A DNA stretch of 42,999 nt. Source: a candidate division FCPU426 bacterium (GTDB lineage Bacteria > Oederibacteriota > Muellerivitia > Muellerivitales > Muellerivitaceae). Shown piece by piece: positions 33,970 to 41,414 of this stretch. The stretch lies in the NCBI GenBank assembly GCA_030041545.1, contig JASHNQ010000024.1:1-42999 (forward strand). Direction: 5' to 3'. Under the pieces are notes generated by a model, which saw only the letters and a list, made by a program, of their open reading frames with translations, did no database searches and was not told the origin of the DNA. The stretch's first letter is position 1. Each line of letters begins with the position of its first letter. Both the position numbers and the translations under genes were made by a program.

Positions 33970-33998
33970 ATTTTAAGGGAGGGGCAAGAGGCCGTCAA
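33970..33998 (-). promoter_or_regulatory. Promoter of the TPR gene leader
   Basis: The reverse strand has TTGACG at 33998-33993, a 17-base spacer and TAAAAT at 33975-33970. Transcription would start about 20 bases before the structured element. Confidence 0.7.
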
Positions 33999-34085
33999 CG
34001 CACAAAAGCAGCTAACGGGTCACGGCCCACAGTCGGCAGCCCGCATTATTCAAGCATTCTCAAAATGTAAAATCCGGAGATCGTT

Positions 34086-35723
34086 CTAGTAAAGAATAAC
34101 TCCCGTGACGGAGTGGGCCTGGATGGGCAGTTGAAGGGGTTTGTCCGTTTTGAACGTGGCCCGGTAAGGATCGATAGTGTTGATGGGAAAAGGCCCGCCG
34201 CCGCCCAAGGGCCCCTCCTCCCCGTCCCAGGAAACCTGTTTTTCGTTCAACCCATGGCCCGTCAGCACCCAGCCCATGAGCTTGCCCTGGGGGGTAAAAC
34301 CCGTGAAATCGAATTGCAAGGTTTGGTTCGTGTCGTTTTGGTTGACCACCACCAAACCCAGTTCCCCGCCGGAAAACCGGCTGGCGTATACCTTCACGTT
34401 GGGGTCGGAGCTGTCCGCGGCCACCATCTTTTCCCCGAAGGCCCGGTCGTAAAGGGCGAAGGCGTAATAGGAAGGCCGGGGCGTTGCGTCGGGGACCGAG
34501 TTGTCGCCGGTGGCCAGGAGTGCCATGTCCCCACCCAGCTTGTTGTCCAGGCCGTTTTTCCAGTCCCAGTAATTCGAGGCCGCGTAGCCGGCCTTGATGG
34601 CCTCACCTAATACCTCCGCGGTATAGAGTCCGTTGATAAGCTCGATGCTTTGGTGGGGCGAGGCGTTCACCAGGTTGTACTCGGTCAAGGCGATGGGAAG
34701 CCCCTTTTCCGAGGGCGCGTATTGGTCCTCCATCTTCCCCACGGCGTCGAAGGCGTCGTCCAACTTGTGCAGGTTCCCGAAAAGCACGTCGTTGGAGGGA
34801 TCGGTGTAGGTGTCCCCCTGGAAAGGCCACATGAAATACTGGTGCAGGATCAAATAATCCGCCTTGCCTTGCAGTTGGGGCAAAAGACCCTTCATCCACC
34901 AGTGGTATCCGGTCCAGTCATCCCCGCTGTCCGTGTCCACGGCCACGGCGCCGACGTAAATATCGGGGTCCACCTTTTTCATGGCGTCGGCGATCACCAG
35001 GAGGTCCTTGCCGTAGACGTCGCCCGTCAGTTGGGCCTTCCCCGCCTGTTTGTTGCCCTCCTCCCAGGGCCCGTACACCTCGTTGCCGATCTCCCAATAG
35101 CGGACCCTGAACTTCATGTCGATGTTGCAATGCTTCACCCAACGGGCCGCCAGGTCGGCCGCCTCCTGCACGCTTCCATACCGGGCCGCGGCGTAATTGA
35201 CCGTGAAGATGGCCTCGGAGCCGGTCTTGCGGCAAAAATCGATGAAATCGTCCGTCAGGACCGACCAGTCCTGGGTCATTTTGGTGGTGTCGCCCCCATC
35301 GTGGTCCTTCAGGTGGCCCTGGTAATTCCCATCCCAGAAATAGTTGTCCGAGGAGCTTCCGCCCGGCCAGCGCCAGAACCGGATGCCCGCTTCCTTGGCT
35401 TTTTCGATCCGGTCCGGGTCCATGAACCAGGTCTTGGAGCTCCACCAGGAAGCGTTGTTGCCGAATTGGTAGGGGGTGACGTTGCGCAGGACATGGCTGG
35501 CGTCGATCTTCACCTGGATCTTGGGGCCATAGCGGAACCGCCACGGCTTGCCCAGGGTTTGGAAGGCGGGCGCGGCCTTGGTGAAGGCCGTGGGGGAGGC
35601 GCCGTTGGTGGCGGGCCAGAGCTCGAACGGCTTGGCCGCCGTGGGGACTTGGTTATCGGCCCAACCGGAGGATGAAACGGTTAAAAAAACCAAGGTGGCC
35701 AAAAGGGTTGATGAATTTTTCAC
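34086..35723 (-). CDS. Secreted clan-A glycoside hydrolase (GH51/GH44-like)
   Basis: 545 residues from a GTG at 35723 with AAAGGTAA upstream. A signal peptide ends near SSSGWA. The barrel has FWRWPGGSSSDNYFWDG, YWEIGNEVYG (acid/base about E215) and ALTEYNL (nucleophile about E348). The C-terminal region from about residue 430 is a beta-sandwich (LGLVVVNQND). This is the layout of arabinofuranosidases and related endo-glucanases; the exact family is not certain. It should act on plant or microbial polysaccharides outside the inner membrane. Confidence 0.85.
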   Translation of the reverse strand: MKNSSTLLATLVFLTVSSSGWADNQVPTAAKPFELWPATNGASPTAFTKAAPAFQTLGKPWRFRYGPKIQVKIDASHVLRNVTPYQFGNNASWWSSKTWFMDPDRIEKAKEAGIRFWRWPGGSSSDNYFWDGNYQGHLKDHDGGDTTKMTQDWSVLTDDFIDFCRKTGSEAIFTVNYAAARYGSVQEAADLAARWVKHCNIDMKFRVRYWEIGNEVYGPWEEGNKQAGKAQLTGDVYGKDLLVIADAMKKVDPDIYVGAVAVDTDSGDDWTGYHWWMKGLLPQLQGKADYLILHQYFMWPFQGDTYTDPSNDVLFGNLHKLDDAFDAVGKMEDQYAPSEKGLPIALTEYNLVNASPHQSIELINGLYTAEVLGEAIKAGYAASNYWDWKNGLDNKLGGDMALLATGDNSVPDATPRPSYYAFALYDRAFGEKMVAADSSDPNVKVYASRFSGGELGLVVVNQNDTNQTLQFDFTGFTPQGKLMGWVLTGHGLNEKQVSWDGEEGPLGGGGPFPINTIDPYRATFKTDKPLQLPIQAHSVTGVILY

Positions 35724-35833
35724 GGAATTACCTTTCTCGGACGAAATGAGCCGGAATTTTACCACAAGAAGGTTTTTGGATGTTCTGTTTTTGCCTTCCC
35801 TGTCAACTGTGAACCGCCAACTTTCGACTGATT

Positions 35834-36148
35834 TTAAATCAACCTCACCCAAACTTCGCCGTTTTCCACGAGGGTAGGATAGGTGGGCAAGAAAAGGTCG
35901 GGTTCGTTCAGGCAGGCTCCGGTGCGGATATTCATGCGGTAGCCGTGGGCCGGGCAAAGGATGGTGTCGCCCGAACAGTTGGAGGGGTTGAGGCGGAAAT
36001 CCTGGTGGGCGCAATAAACGCCGGTGGCGAAAACCTGGTCGCCGCGGCGGTGGAGAAAAATCGGAAGCGGCCCCACCTCAGCCTCCAGTGTTTTACCATC
36101 CATCAGGTCCGTAAAATTCGCCGCTTTCTGGTAACCCGGGGGGATCAT
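35834..36148 (-). CDS. Rieske [2Fe-2S] ferredoxin-type protein
   Basis: A 104-residue protein with C46-x-H48 and C65-xx-H68 (YCAHQDF and CPAHGYRMN), the ligand pattern of a Rieske cluster. No membrane anchor is seen, so it is a soluble electron carrier of the type linked to dioxygenases or nitrite reductases; no such partner is in the window. Confidence 0.92.
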   Translation of the reverse strand: MIPPGYQKAANFTDLMDGKTLEAEVGPLPIFLHRRGDQVFATGVYCAHQDFRLNPSNCSGDTILCPAHGYRMNIRTGACLNEPDLFLPTYPTLVENGEVWVRLI

Positions 36149-36336
36149 GGCTTGAGTGTGAAGTTCAAAGTGCGAAGGGCGAAGTTATGGAAATTTTTCG
36201 GCTTTGCCGAAAAATAAAGTCTTTTAATCAATTGTTTTGAAAGTATGTGTTCATTATTTTTCCCTAGACGATCAAAAAGGCTAATAATCTTTAAAGCGAA
36301 CTTGAAACTTTTTTCTTGAACAATACTTTTGGCCAT
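36145..36336 (-). pseudogene. Truncated four-helix-bundle gene
   Basis: From an ATG at 36336 (GGAG upstream) it codes MAKSIVQEKSFKFALKIISL and then an EHILSKQLIK helix, the N-terminal half of the four-helix-bundle family (PF05635). After about 40 residues the sequence changes into a hairpin and repeat-arm translation and ends at 36145, overlapping the Rieske start. The region is AT-rich compared with its neighbours. The N-terminus resembles the relic at 4374-4564. Confidence 0.75.
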
Positions 36337-36396
36337 TTTCACTCCAACTTAAAATCTTTGACTTCGCGCTTCCAACTGCGGACTTCGAACTTAAAG
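36157..36396. mobile_element. Element B: period-7 inverted arms around a four-helix-bundle fragment
   Basis: Left arm about 36157-36190 (GAAGTTCAAAGTGCGAAGGG) and right arm about 36356-36396 (ACTTCGCGCTTCCAACTGCG) are inverted relatives built of 7-bp units. Between them are a hairpin (TTTTTCGGC/GCCGAAAAA) and the four-helix-bundle fragment. The right arm begins on the TAA stop of the nucleotidyltransferase gene and the left arm is 9 bases from the Rieske start. Confidence 0.7.
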
Positions 36397-37431
36397 CTGT
36401 GAGTCGTCCCCTAGGACGCTTCCAGGGGACAACCTGGAATGGGACGGCACAAGGCAACGCCGTCCCAGGATGACTTCCTCCAACTGAACCCCTTCACCCA
36501 CTTGGACGCCCTCCCAGAGAACGCTCTTGGAAACAACGCTTCCCTCCCCCACCTTGCACCCCTTGCCCAGGACGGCGCAGGGGAGAATCCGGGCGCCTTC
36601 TCCCACCACGCAACCGTCTTCCAGGATGGCCGGGCCTTGTAAAATGGCGCCCTTGCCGATCCGGACCCCTTTCCCGATGTGGACTTTGTTCTTGAGAGCT
36701 TTGAATTTCATGGGAATCTTAAAGGCCCCATTCAGGACGTCCCAATGAGTGGTCAAGTACTTGCGGGGCGTGCCGATGTCCTGCCAATAGCCCCTCCAGA
36801 CAAAACCGCCGAAGCGCGCCTTGGCCGCCAAAAGCCCGGGAAACAACCCCCGCTCCGAGGAATAATTTTGGCCCTTCGGTATCAGGTCGAAAACCCCCGG
36901 TTCGAAGACGTAAACGCCGGCGTTGATGGTGTCCGTGACAGCCTCCTCCGGCGTTGGTTTTTCCAGGAAACGGGTGATCTGGGAACGCCTGTCCAACAAA
37001 ACCAAGCCGTAGGCCGTCGGGTCTTCCACCCGCACCAGCCCCAAGGTGGCGGTGTTTTGGCTTTCCTTGTGGAAAGCGATCATCTTTTTCAATGGGATAT
37101 CGGTCAGGATATCCCCGTTCAACACCACCACGGGATGTCCCTTCACGAAACTTTCGGCGTTCTTGACCGCGCCGCCGGTCCCCAAGGGTTCCTTTTCAAT
37201 GGCGTAATGGATTTTCACCTTGAGCCGGCGCCCATCGCCGTAAACCTTTTGGATGTCGTGGGGACGGTAGCCTAGTGAAAAAACGATTTCTTGGATTCCG
37301 GCTTTTTTCAGCTGTTCGATCTGGTAGGTCAGGAAAGGAACGCCGCAAAGCGGCACGATGTTCTTGGGCAGGTGGTCGGTTAAGGGGTGCATGCGGGTCC
37401 CCTGCCCGCCGACGAGGATAATGGCTTTCAT
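36391..37431 (-). CDS. Sugar-1-phosphate nucleotidyltransferase (GDP-mannose pyrophosphorylase-like)
   Basis: 346 residues from the ATG at 37431; open frame upstream is repeat sequence. N-terminal nucleotidyltransferase fold with ILVGGQGTRMHPLT, LGTGGAVKNAE and VVLNGDILTD; the C-terminal part (residues about 245-345) is a left-handed beta-helix of hexapeptide repeats (GKGVRIGKGAIL, VGEGARIL). It makes an activated sugar for the polysaccharide genes next to it. The exact sugar is not certain. Confidence 0.92.
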   Translation of the reverse strand: MKAIILVGGQGTRMHPLTDHLPKNIVPLCGVPFLTYQIEQLKKAGIQEIVFSLGYRPHDIQKVYGDGRRLKVKIHYAIEKEPLGTGGAVKNAESFVKGHPVVVLNGDILTDIPLKKMIAFHKESQNTATLGLVRVEDPTAYGLVLLDRRSQITRFLEKPTPEEAVTDTINAGVYVFEPGVFDLIPKGQNYSSERGLFPGLLAAKARFGGFVWRGYWQDIGTPRKYLTTHWDVLNGAFKIPMKFKALKNKVHIGKGVRIGKGAILQGPAILEDGCVVGEGARILPCAVLGKGCKVGEGSVVSKSVLWEGVQVGEGVQLEEVILGRRCLVPSHSRLSPGSVLGDDSQL

Positions 37432-37439
37432 AAAACTCC

Positions 37440-37538
37440 AGTTTGAAGTCCGCGGTTCGCGCTCGGCAGTTATTGTAAGTTTTTGAACCAAAGGTTCAAA
37501 AACTTCCGAAACTTATAACTTCGCACTTCGAACTTAGA
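37440..37538. mobile_element. Gene-less period-7 element
   Basis: Left arm 37440-37475 and right arm 37509-37538 (ACTTCGCACTTCGAACTT) use the same word as Element B. The centre holds a perfect hairpin AAGTTTTTGAACC, AAA, GGTTCAAAAACTT. It directly abuts a different element at 37537-37690. Confidence 0.68.
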
Positions 37539-37690
37539 GACTCTAACAAAACCCTGTTTTTAAGGAATATCTCCCTCTCCCTTGAGGGGAGAGGGATGGG
37601 GTGAGGGTGGCAACTGCAGGGTTTTCCACACCCCTCACCCTACCCTCTCCCGCAAGGGGAGAGGGTCTGCGGCGGTTTTGTTAGAGTCTC
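37537..37690. mobile_element. Element with 17-bp perfect terminal inverted repeats and CCCTCTCCC core
   Basis: GAGACTCTAACAAAACC at 37537-37553 and its exact complement at 37674-37690. Inside are two copies of the widespread palindrome CCCTCTCCC...GGGGAGAGGG with GGGGTGAGGG. The right end overlaps the TAA stop of the epimerase gene. Confidence 0.75.
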
Positions 37691-38601
37691 TTATTGTAAT
37701 AATCAATGGTTTCTTTTAACCCCGAGGCCAGGTCGTACTGCGGCTCCCATTTGAGAAGCTTTTTGGCTTTGGCGCAATCCAGCACGCTTTTCTTCAAGTC
37801 CCCCAACCGGGGCACCGTTCTCCGGGGCGGCTGGGAATAGCCCGTTGCTTTGGCCAGGGTTTCAAAAAGCTGGTTGGTGGTGGTTCCCGCGCCCGTGCCG
37901 ATGTTGAACACGTCGTTGTGGGCATAGTCCAACGCCAGCAGGTTGGCCCGGGCCACATCCTTCACGTACACGTAGTCCCGGACATTGTACCCGTCCCCAA
38001 AAATCACGAAATCACCGTTGTGCAACATGCCATGGGTGAAGATGGCCACCACGCCGCCTTCCCCCAAGGCGTCCTGACGGGGCCCGTAAACGTTGGCGTA
38101 GCGCAAAAGCACGTATTCCAATCCGAAATTTTGCGCGAACACGTCCACATACAGTTCCACCGACACCTTGCTGGCTCCATAGACCGAGAAGGGCCGCGAA
38201 GGATGGGTTTCGGGAAAAGGAGATTTTTCCATTTCACCGTACTGGGCGCCGCCCGAGGAGGCGTAGATGAATTTCTTAACCCCGGCCCTGCGGCAGAGGT
38301 CCAAGAGCAGCACCGAGCCCAACACGTTCACCTTCACGTCGAAATAGGGGTCTTCCAGCGAGGCTTTTACCTTGATCTGGGCCGCGTGGTGGTTGACCAC
38401 CTCGATGTGCTCGTCCTGCAGCAGGTGCTGCAGCTTATCGTCCAGGATATCCATCTGATGGAACTTGGCTTTGGGGTTCAGGTTCTCTTTTTTTCCGGTG
38501 GAGAGGTCGTCCACGACCACCACCTGGTGCCCCGCCTCTAGATAGGCGTCCACCACGTGGCTACCGATGAACCCAGCCCCGCCTGTCACCAGGATCTTCA
38601 T
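37681..38601 (-). CDS. NAD-dependent sugar epimerase (UDP-glucose 4-epimerase-like)
   Basis: A 306-residue short-chain dehydrogenase of the extended type. NAD-binding TGGAGFIGSH at the start, S-x24-YxxxK active site (Y141, K145 in YGASK), LRYANVYGPRQ and FGDGYNVRDYVYVKD in the substrate part. It feeds surface polysaccharide synthesis with the sugar nucleotidyltransferase and sugar transferase beside it. Confidence 0.94.
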   Translation of the reverse strand: MKILVTGGAGFIGSHVVDAYLEAGHQVVVVDDLSTGKKENLNPKAKFHQMDILDDKLQHLLQDEHIEVVNHHAAQIKVKASLEDPYFDVKVNVLGSVLLLDLCRRAGVKKFIYASSGGAQYGEMEKSPFPETHPSRPFSVYGASKVSVELYVDVFAQNFGLEYVLLRYANVYGPRQDALGEGGVVAIFTHGMLHNGDFVIFGDGYNVRDYVYVKDVARANLLALDYAHNDVFNIGTGAGTTTNQLFETLAKATGYSQPPRRTVPRLGDLKKSVLDCAKAKKLLKWEPQYDLASGLKETIDYYNKRL

Positions 38602-38652
38602 AAATTATGGCTCCCCGCTTTGGACTCGAACCGGCCTTACCTGCCGCCTGTC

Positions 38653-38713
38653 AACCTTTCGATTAGGCTCAGGGCCTTGAGGCTCTCGAAGGGCCGTGAG
38701 CTGTTAGCTGCCT
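38653..38713. repeat. Palindromic repeat plus period-7 arm remnant after the sugar transferase gene
   Basis: CCTTTCGATTAGGCTCAGGG and GCCTTGAGGCTCTCGAA match the repeat at 33708-33741. Next to it GTGAGCTGTTAGCTGCC shows 7-bp units like the arms of Element C. The arm begins on the TAA stop of the sugar transferase gene. Confidence 0.6.
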
Positions 38714-40102
38714 TTAGTAGGCGTGTTCATGCTCCAAAATATCCAAAACCGTCCTAAGGATGATCTTGAGGTCGAAAAGCAGGCTCCAGTTCTCGATGTA
38801 ATAAATGTCGTATTTGATACGTTCTTGCAGGGAAGTATTTCCCCGAAAACCGTTCACTTGGGCCCAGCCGGTAATGCCCGATTTCACTTGGTGCCGCTCG
38901 AAATAGCGTGGGATTTCCTTCTGGAACTTTTCCACCAGCCCCGGCACCTCCGGGCGGGGCCCCACCAGGCTCATGCGGCCCGTCACCACGTTCAATAATT
39001 GGGGGATTTCGTCCAGGCTGGTCTTGCGAAGGAAGGAGCCGAAAGGGGTAACCCTCGGGTCGTTTTTTGCCGTGAAGGCCACCGTTTCCGAGCCCACCCT
39101 CATGGTGCGGAACTTCCTCATGTGGAAAACCCGGCCGTCCCGTCCCACCCTCTTCTGGTGGAACAAAATCGGGCCGGGCGAGGATAGCTTGACCCCGATG
39201 GCGACAAGAATCCAGATGGGGCTCAGCAAAAGAATCCCGGATAGGGCGAAAATCAAATCGAAAGTCCGCTTGATGGCGCGGTTATGCCAGGCGTTCAGGG
39301 GCGCCTCCTTCATCTCGAAGATCGGCATGTCCAGCAGCACGTCGCTTTCCAGGGGGCTGGTAATCAGCCCGAAGAGGTCGGAAACGATCTTGTATTTCAC
39401 TTGGGTGTCCTGCAGGGTGACCAGCATGGGGATCAGTTCCCCGTGGGCCGAAGCCGGCAGGGCGAAAATCACCTCGTCCGGTTTATGTTTTCCCAAAATG
39501 GGGGTGAATTGTGAGAGTGTCCCTACGATCCTGAAGCCCTCCAACTCACCCGGGGATTTCCCCTCGGAAACCACCCCGATGATCCGGTAACCCAGGCCGG
39601 GATTATGCGTGATCCTCTGGATCAACACCCTGGACGTTTCCCCCGCGCCCACCACGAGGATGCGTGTGACCCCGATTCCCCTCCGGCGCAGGACGATTTG
39701 AATCCGCCTTAAGAGGGTCCGTTCAAGCCAAACGGCCGCCACTATTAATACCGCCGAAAATCCGATGACCAGCCGGGAAAAGGCGAAAAACTTGGTCAGG
39801 AAGGTGGAAGCCGCGATGAGGATGGAGGAGATGAAAACCGCCTGGAGGACCTTGGAAAGTTCGTCAACGCCCGAGATACCGCGCCTCTTGCGGTAAAGGC
39901 CCACGTACTTGAAGACAACCAGGTGGACGACAATAAAGAAGAGGAGGAAAGAACGGTAGTGGGGATAGGTAGCGCCCCCTCCCATTTTCACCAGCCCCGA
40001 ATTGAACCGGATCCAGTTGGCCAGAAGGAAGGAACCCGCCACCAATAGGCCATCACCCACGAAACTCATCGCGGAAAAAGTTGAATAAATTTTAAGTTTC
40101 AT
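38714..40102 (-). CDS. Polyprenyl-phosphate sugar-1-phosphate transferase (WcaJ/EpsL type)
   Basis: A 462-residue inner-membrane enzyme. Four to five membrane helices fill residues 1-130, a Rossmann-like region follows (RILVVGAGETSRVLI), and the bacterial sugar transferase domain starts with KRTFDLIFALSGILLLSPIW and has FRTMRVGS, FLRKTSLDEIPQL and MSLVGPRPEVP. It starts a polysaccharide repeat unit on undecaprenyl phosphate. GAGG lies before the ATG. Confidence 0.95.
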   Translation of the reverse strand: MKLKIYSTFSAMSFVGDGLLVAGSFLLANWIRFNSGLVKMGGGATYPHYRSFLLFFIVVHLVVFKYVGLYRKRRGISGVDELSKVLQAVFISSILIAASTFLTKFFAFSRLVIGFSAVLIVAAVWLERTLLRRIQIVLRRRGIGVTRILVVGAGETSRVLIQRITHNPGLGYRIIGVVSEGKSPGELEGFRIVGTLSQFTPILGKHKPDEVIFALPASAHGELIPMLVTLQDTQVKYKIVSDLFGLITSPLESDVLLDMPIFEMKEAPLNAWHNRAIKRTFDLIFALSGILLLSPIWILVAIGVKLSSPGPILFHQKRVGRDGRVFHMRKFRTMRVGSETVAFTAKNDPRVTPFGSFLRKTSLDEIPQLLNVVTGRMSLVGPRPEVPGLVEKFQKEIPRYFERHQVKSGITGWAQVNGFRGNTSLQERIKYDIYYIENWSLLFDLKIILRTVLDILEHEHAY

Positions 40103-40112
40103 AAAACCTCAA

Positions 40113-40600
40113 AAAGGTCGCAGTTCACAGCTGACAGCTCACAGGTGTTATTTACGGCGGGCGATCGCATCGATAAGTCCGTTGATCATTTTACCCACTT
40201 CCATCGTCCTTGCCTTTAATTCATCGACCTGCCGGGTCTTTAAATAACCCAATTCTCCAGCTATTACAATTTGTGTCTCCAATTCCGCCAAAGAACCCCT
40301 GGCTTGTATCAAGAACTGGCGGAATTCGCCAGCCGTATACCGGCCCTTTCCTTCGGCGATATTACTTGGAACAGAGATGGCGGCTCTCCGAATTTGACTC
40401 GTCAGCCCATAAGTTTCTTCCTTCGGAAATTTCTGGGAAATTTGATAAATCTCCGAAACACGCTTTATGGCTTTCTGCCACACCATTAATTTTTCATGGT
40501 CAAATACCATTTAAACATCCATCCGTTATTTTGAGCTGAACACCGATTATAGTAGACGACGAATTACCTGTGACCTGTCAGCTGTGAGCCGTGAACTTTT
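40113..40600. mobile_element. Element C: period-7 inverted arms around an intact four-helix-bundle gene
   Basis: Left arm 40113-40147 (units AGTTCAC, AGCTGAC, AGCTCAC, AGGTGTT). Right arm 40563-40600, whose reverse complement reads AGTTCAC, GGCTCAC, AGCTGAC, AGGTCAC, AGGT. Between them lies an intact four-helix-bundle gene with its own TATAAT. The left arm begins right after the stop of the inner gene and the right arm right after the stop of the GT4 gene. This is the most complete of the three elements. Confidence 0.78.
40148..40510 (-). CDS. Four-helix-bundle protein (23S rRNA intervening-sequence protein family)
   Basis: A 120-residue protein of PF05635/TIGR02436: FDHEKLMVWQKAIKRVSEI, LTSQIRRAAISVPSNIAEG, a GEFRQFLIQARGSLAELETQ helix and a short last helix. 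The family was first seen as the product of intervening sequences in 23S rRNA genes, and a relative (Avd) works with diversity-generating reverse transcriptases; no reverse transcriptase is seen here. A TATAAT (reverse strand, 40551-40546) is 36 bases before the ATG. The gene is placed exactly between the inverted arms of Element C, which argues that the arms and gene move together. Confidence 0.9.
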   Translation of the reverse strand: MVFDHEKLMVWQKAIKRVSEIYQISQKFPKEETYGLTSQIRRAAISVPSNIAEGKGRYTAGEFRQFLIQARGSLAELETQIVIAGELGYLKTRQVDELKARTMEVGKMINGLIDAIARRK

Positions 40601-41228
40601 AGAGCTGAAGGTTTTCTTCCTGAACATTGATGCCGAATAGCTTTCGGAAATAGACCTGCGCCCGGAACTGGGACTTGGCATCAAGGGGGGGAGGGATGAC
40701 TTCAGCTTCCCGGCCGTAGAACCGTTGAATTCGTTTCCTCATTTCGTCCGATTCCGCCAGGAAATGGGTCACCCCTTCGTTGGACTTCAGGTCGCAACGG
40801 CGCAGGTAATCACCGAACCAACGGACTTCCCACGCCGGAAATCCCGGCGTGGAAGCGCCCCCGCTTTCCTCCCAAAGCCCGCCCAAGAGGTCGCGGCAAA
40901 AGCATACGTGTAGGGTCTTTTTCGGGTTCCGCACCCACTTGGCGCAAAAGGAATTGGAGGAGACGATAAGGTCGAATTCGGATAAATCGAACCCGCCCAT
41001 CAACCCCCAGAAGAGGGGCAGGTAGGCCGGGTAGCGGCTTTTTCCAAAAGGAAGGCGCTGCAAGAGCGAGGCGGTCACGCGCCGGCCCTGGAACTCTTTT
41101 TCGAACTTTTCCGGCCGGAAAACCAGTGTGAAAATCTCGGCGCCCGGAAAAAGCTCCATCAAGGCGAAAAAAAGCTTTTCCCTTTCGCCACCTTCCACCA
41201 GCCAATCCTGAACCAAGGCGATCCTCAA
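40599..41228 (-). CDS. N-terminal half of a GT4 glycosyltransferase (truncated)
   Basis: About 209 residues from a TTG at 41228 with GGAGGA upstream (a TTG at 41243 is also open). It has the acceptor-side Rossmann domain of GT4 enzymes: RIALVQDWLVEGGEREKL, IVSSNSFCAKWV, and VTHFLAESDEMRKRIQRFYG ending in EVIPPPLD. The donor-binding C-terminal domain, another 180 residues or so in relatives, is missing. The frame ends in 25 unrelated residues at a stop on the edge of Element C. It is probably inactive as a glycosyltransferase. Confidence 0.8.
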   Translation of the reverse strand: MRIALVQDWLVEGGEREKLFFALMELFPGAEIFTLVFRPEKFEKEFQGRRVTASLLQRLPFGKSRYPAYLPLFWGLMGGFDLSEFDLIVSSNSFCAKWVRNPKKTLHVCFCRDLLGGLWEESGGASTPGFPAWEVRWFGDYLRRCDLKSNEGVTHFLAESDEMRKRIQRFYGREAEVIPPPLDAKSQFRAQVYFRKLFGINVQEENLQL

Positions 41229-41414
41229 AGGTTCCTCCGTCAAAAAATCCAGCCCGGAATTTCGGCGAGTGATTTTACTAAAAAATACGTATTCATGCCC
41301 CTTTCATGCCGATTCTCATTTTAAATGGATATTCATATGGGTGATCGGTATAGTCCCACAAAACATTAACTTTCTTAACGAGATGTGGGACATCTGTGGC
41401 TAAATGGAGCGGCT

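Noticed and set aside
40148-40510. Avd protein of a diversity-generating retroelement
   Set aside because: The four-helix fold is shared, but there is no reverse transcriptase or template/variable repeat pair in the window.
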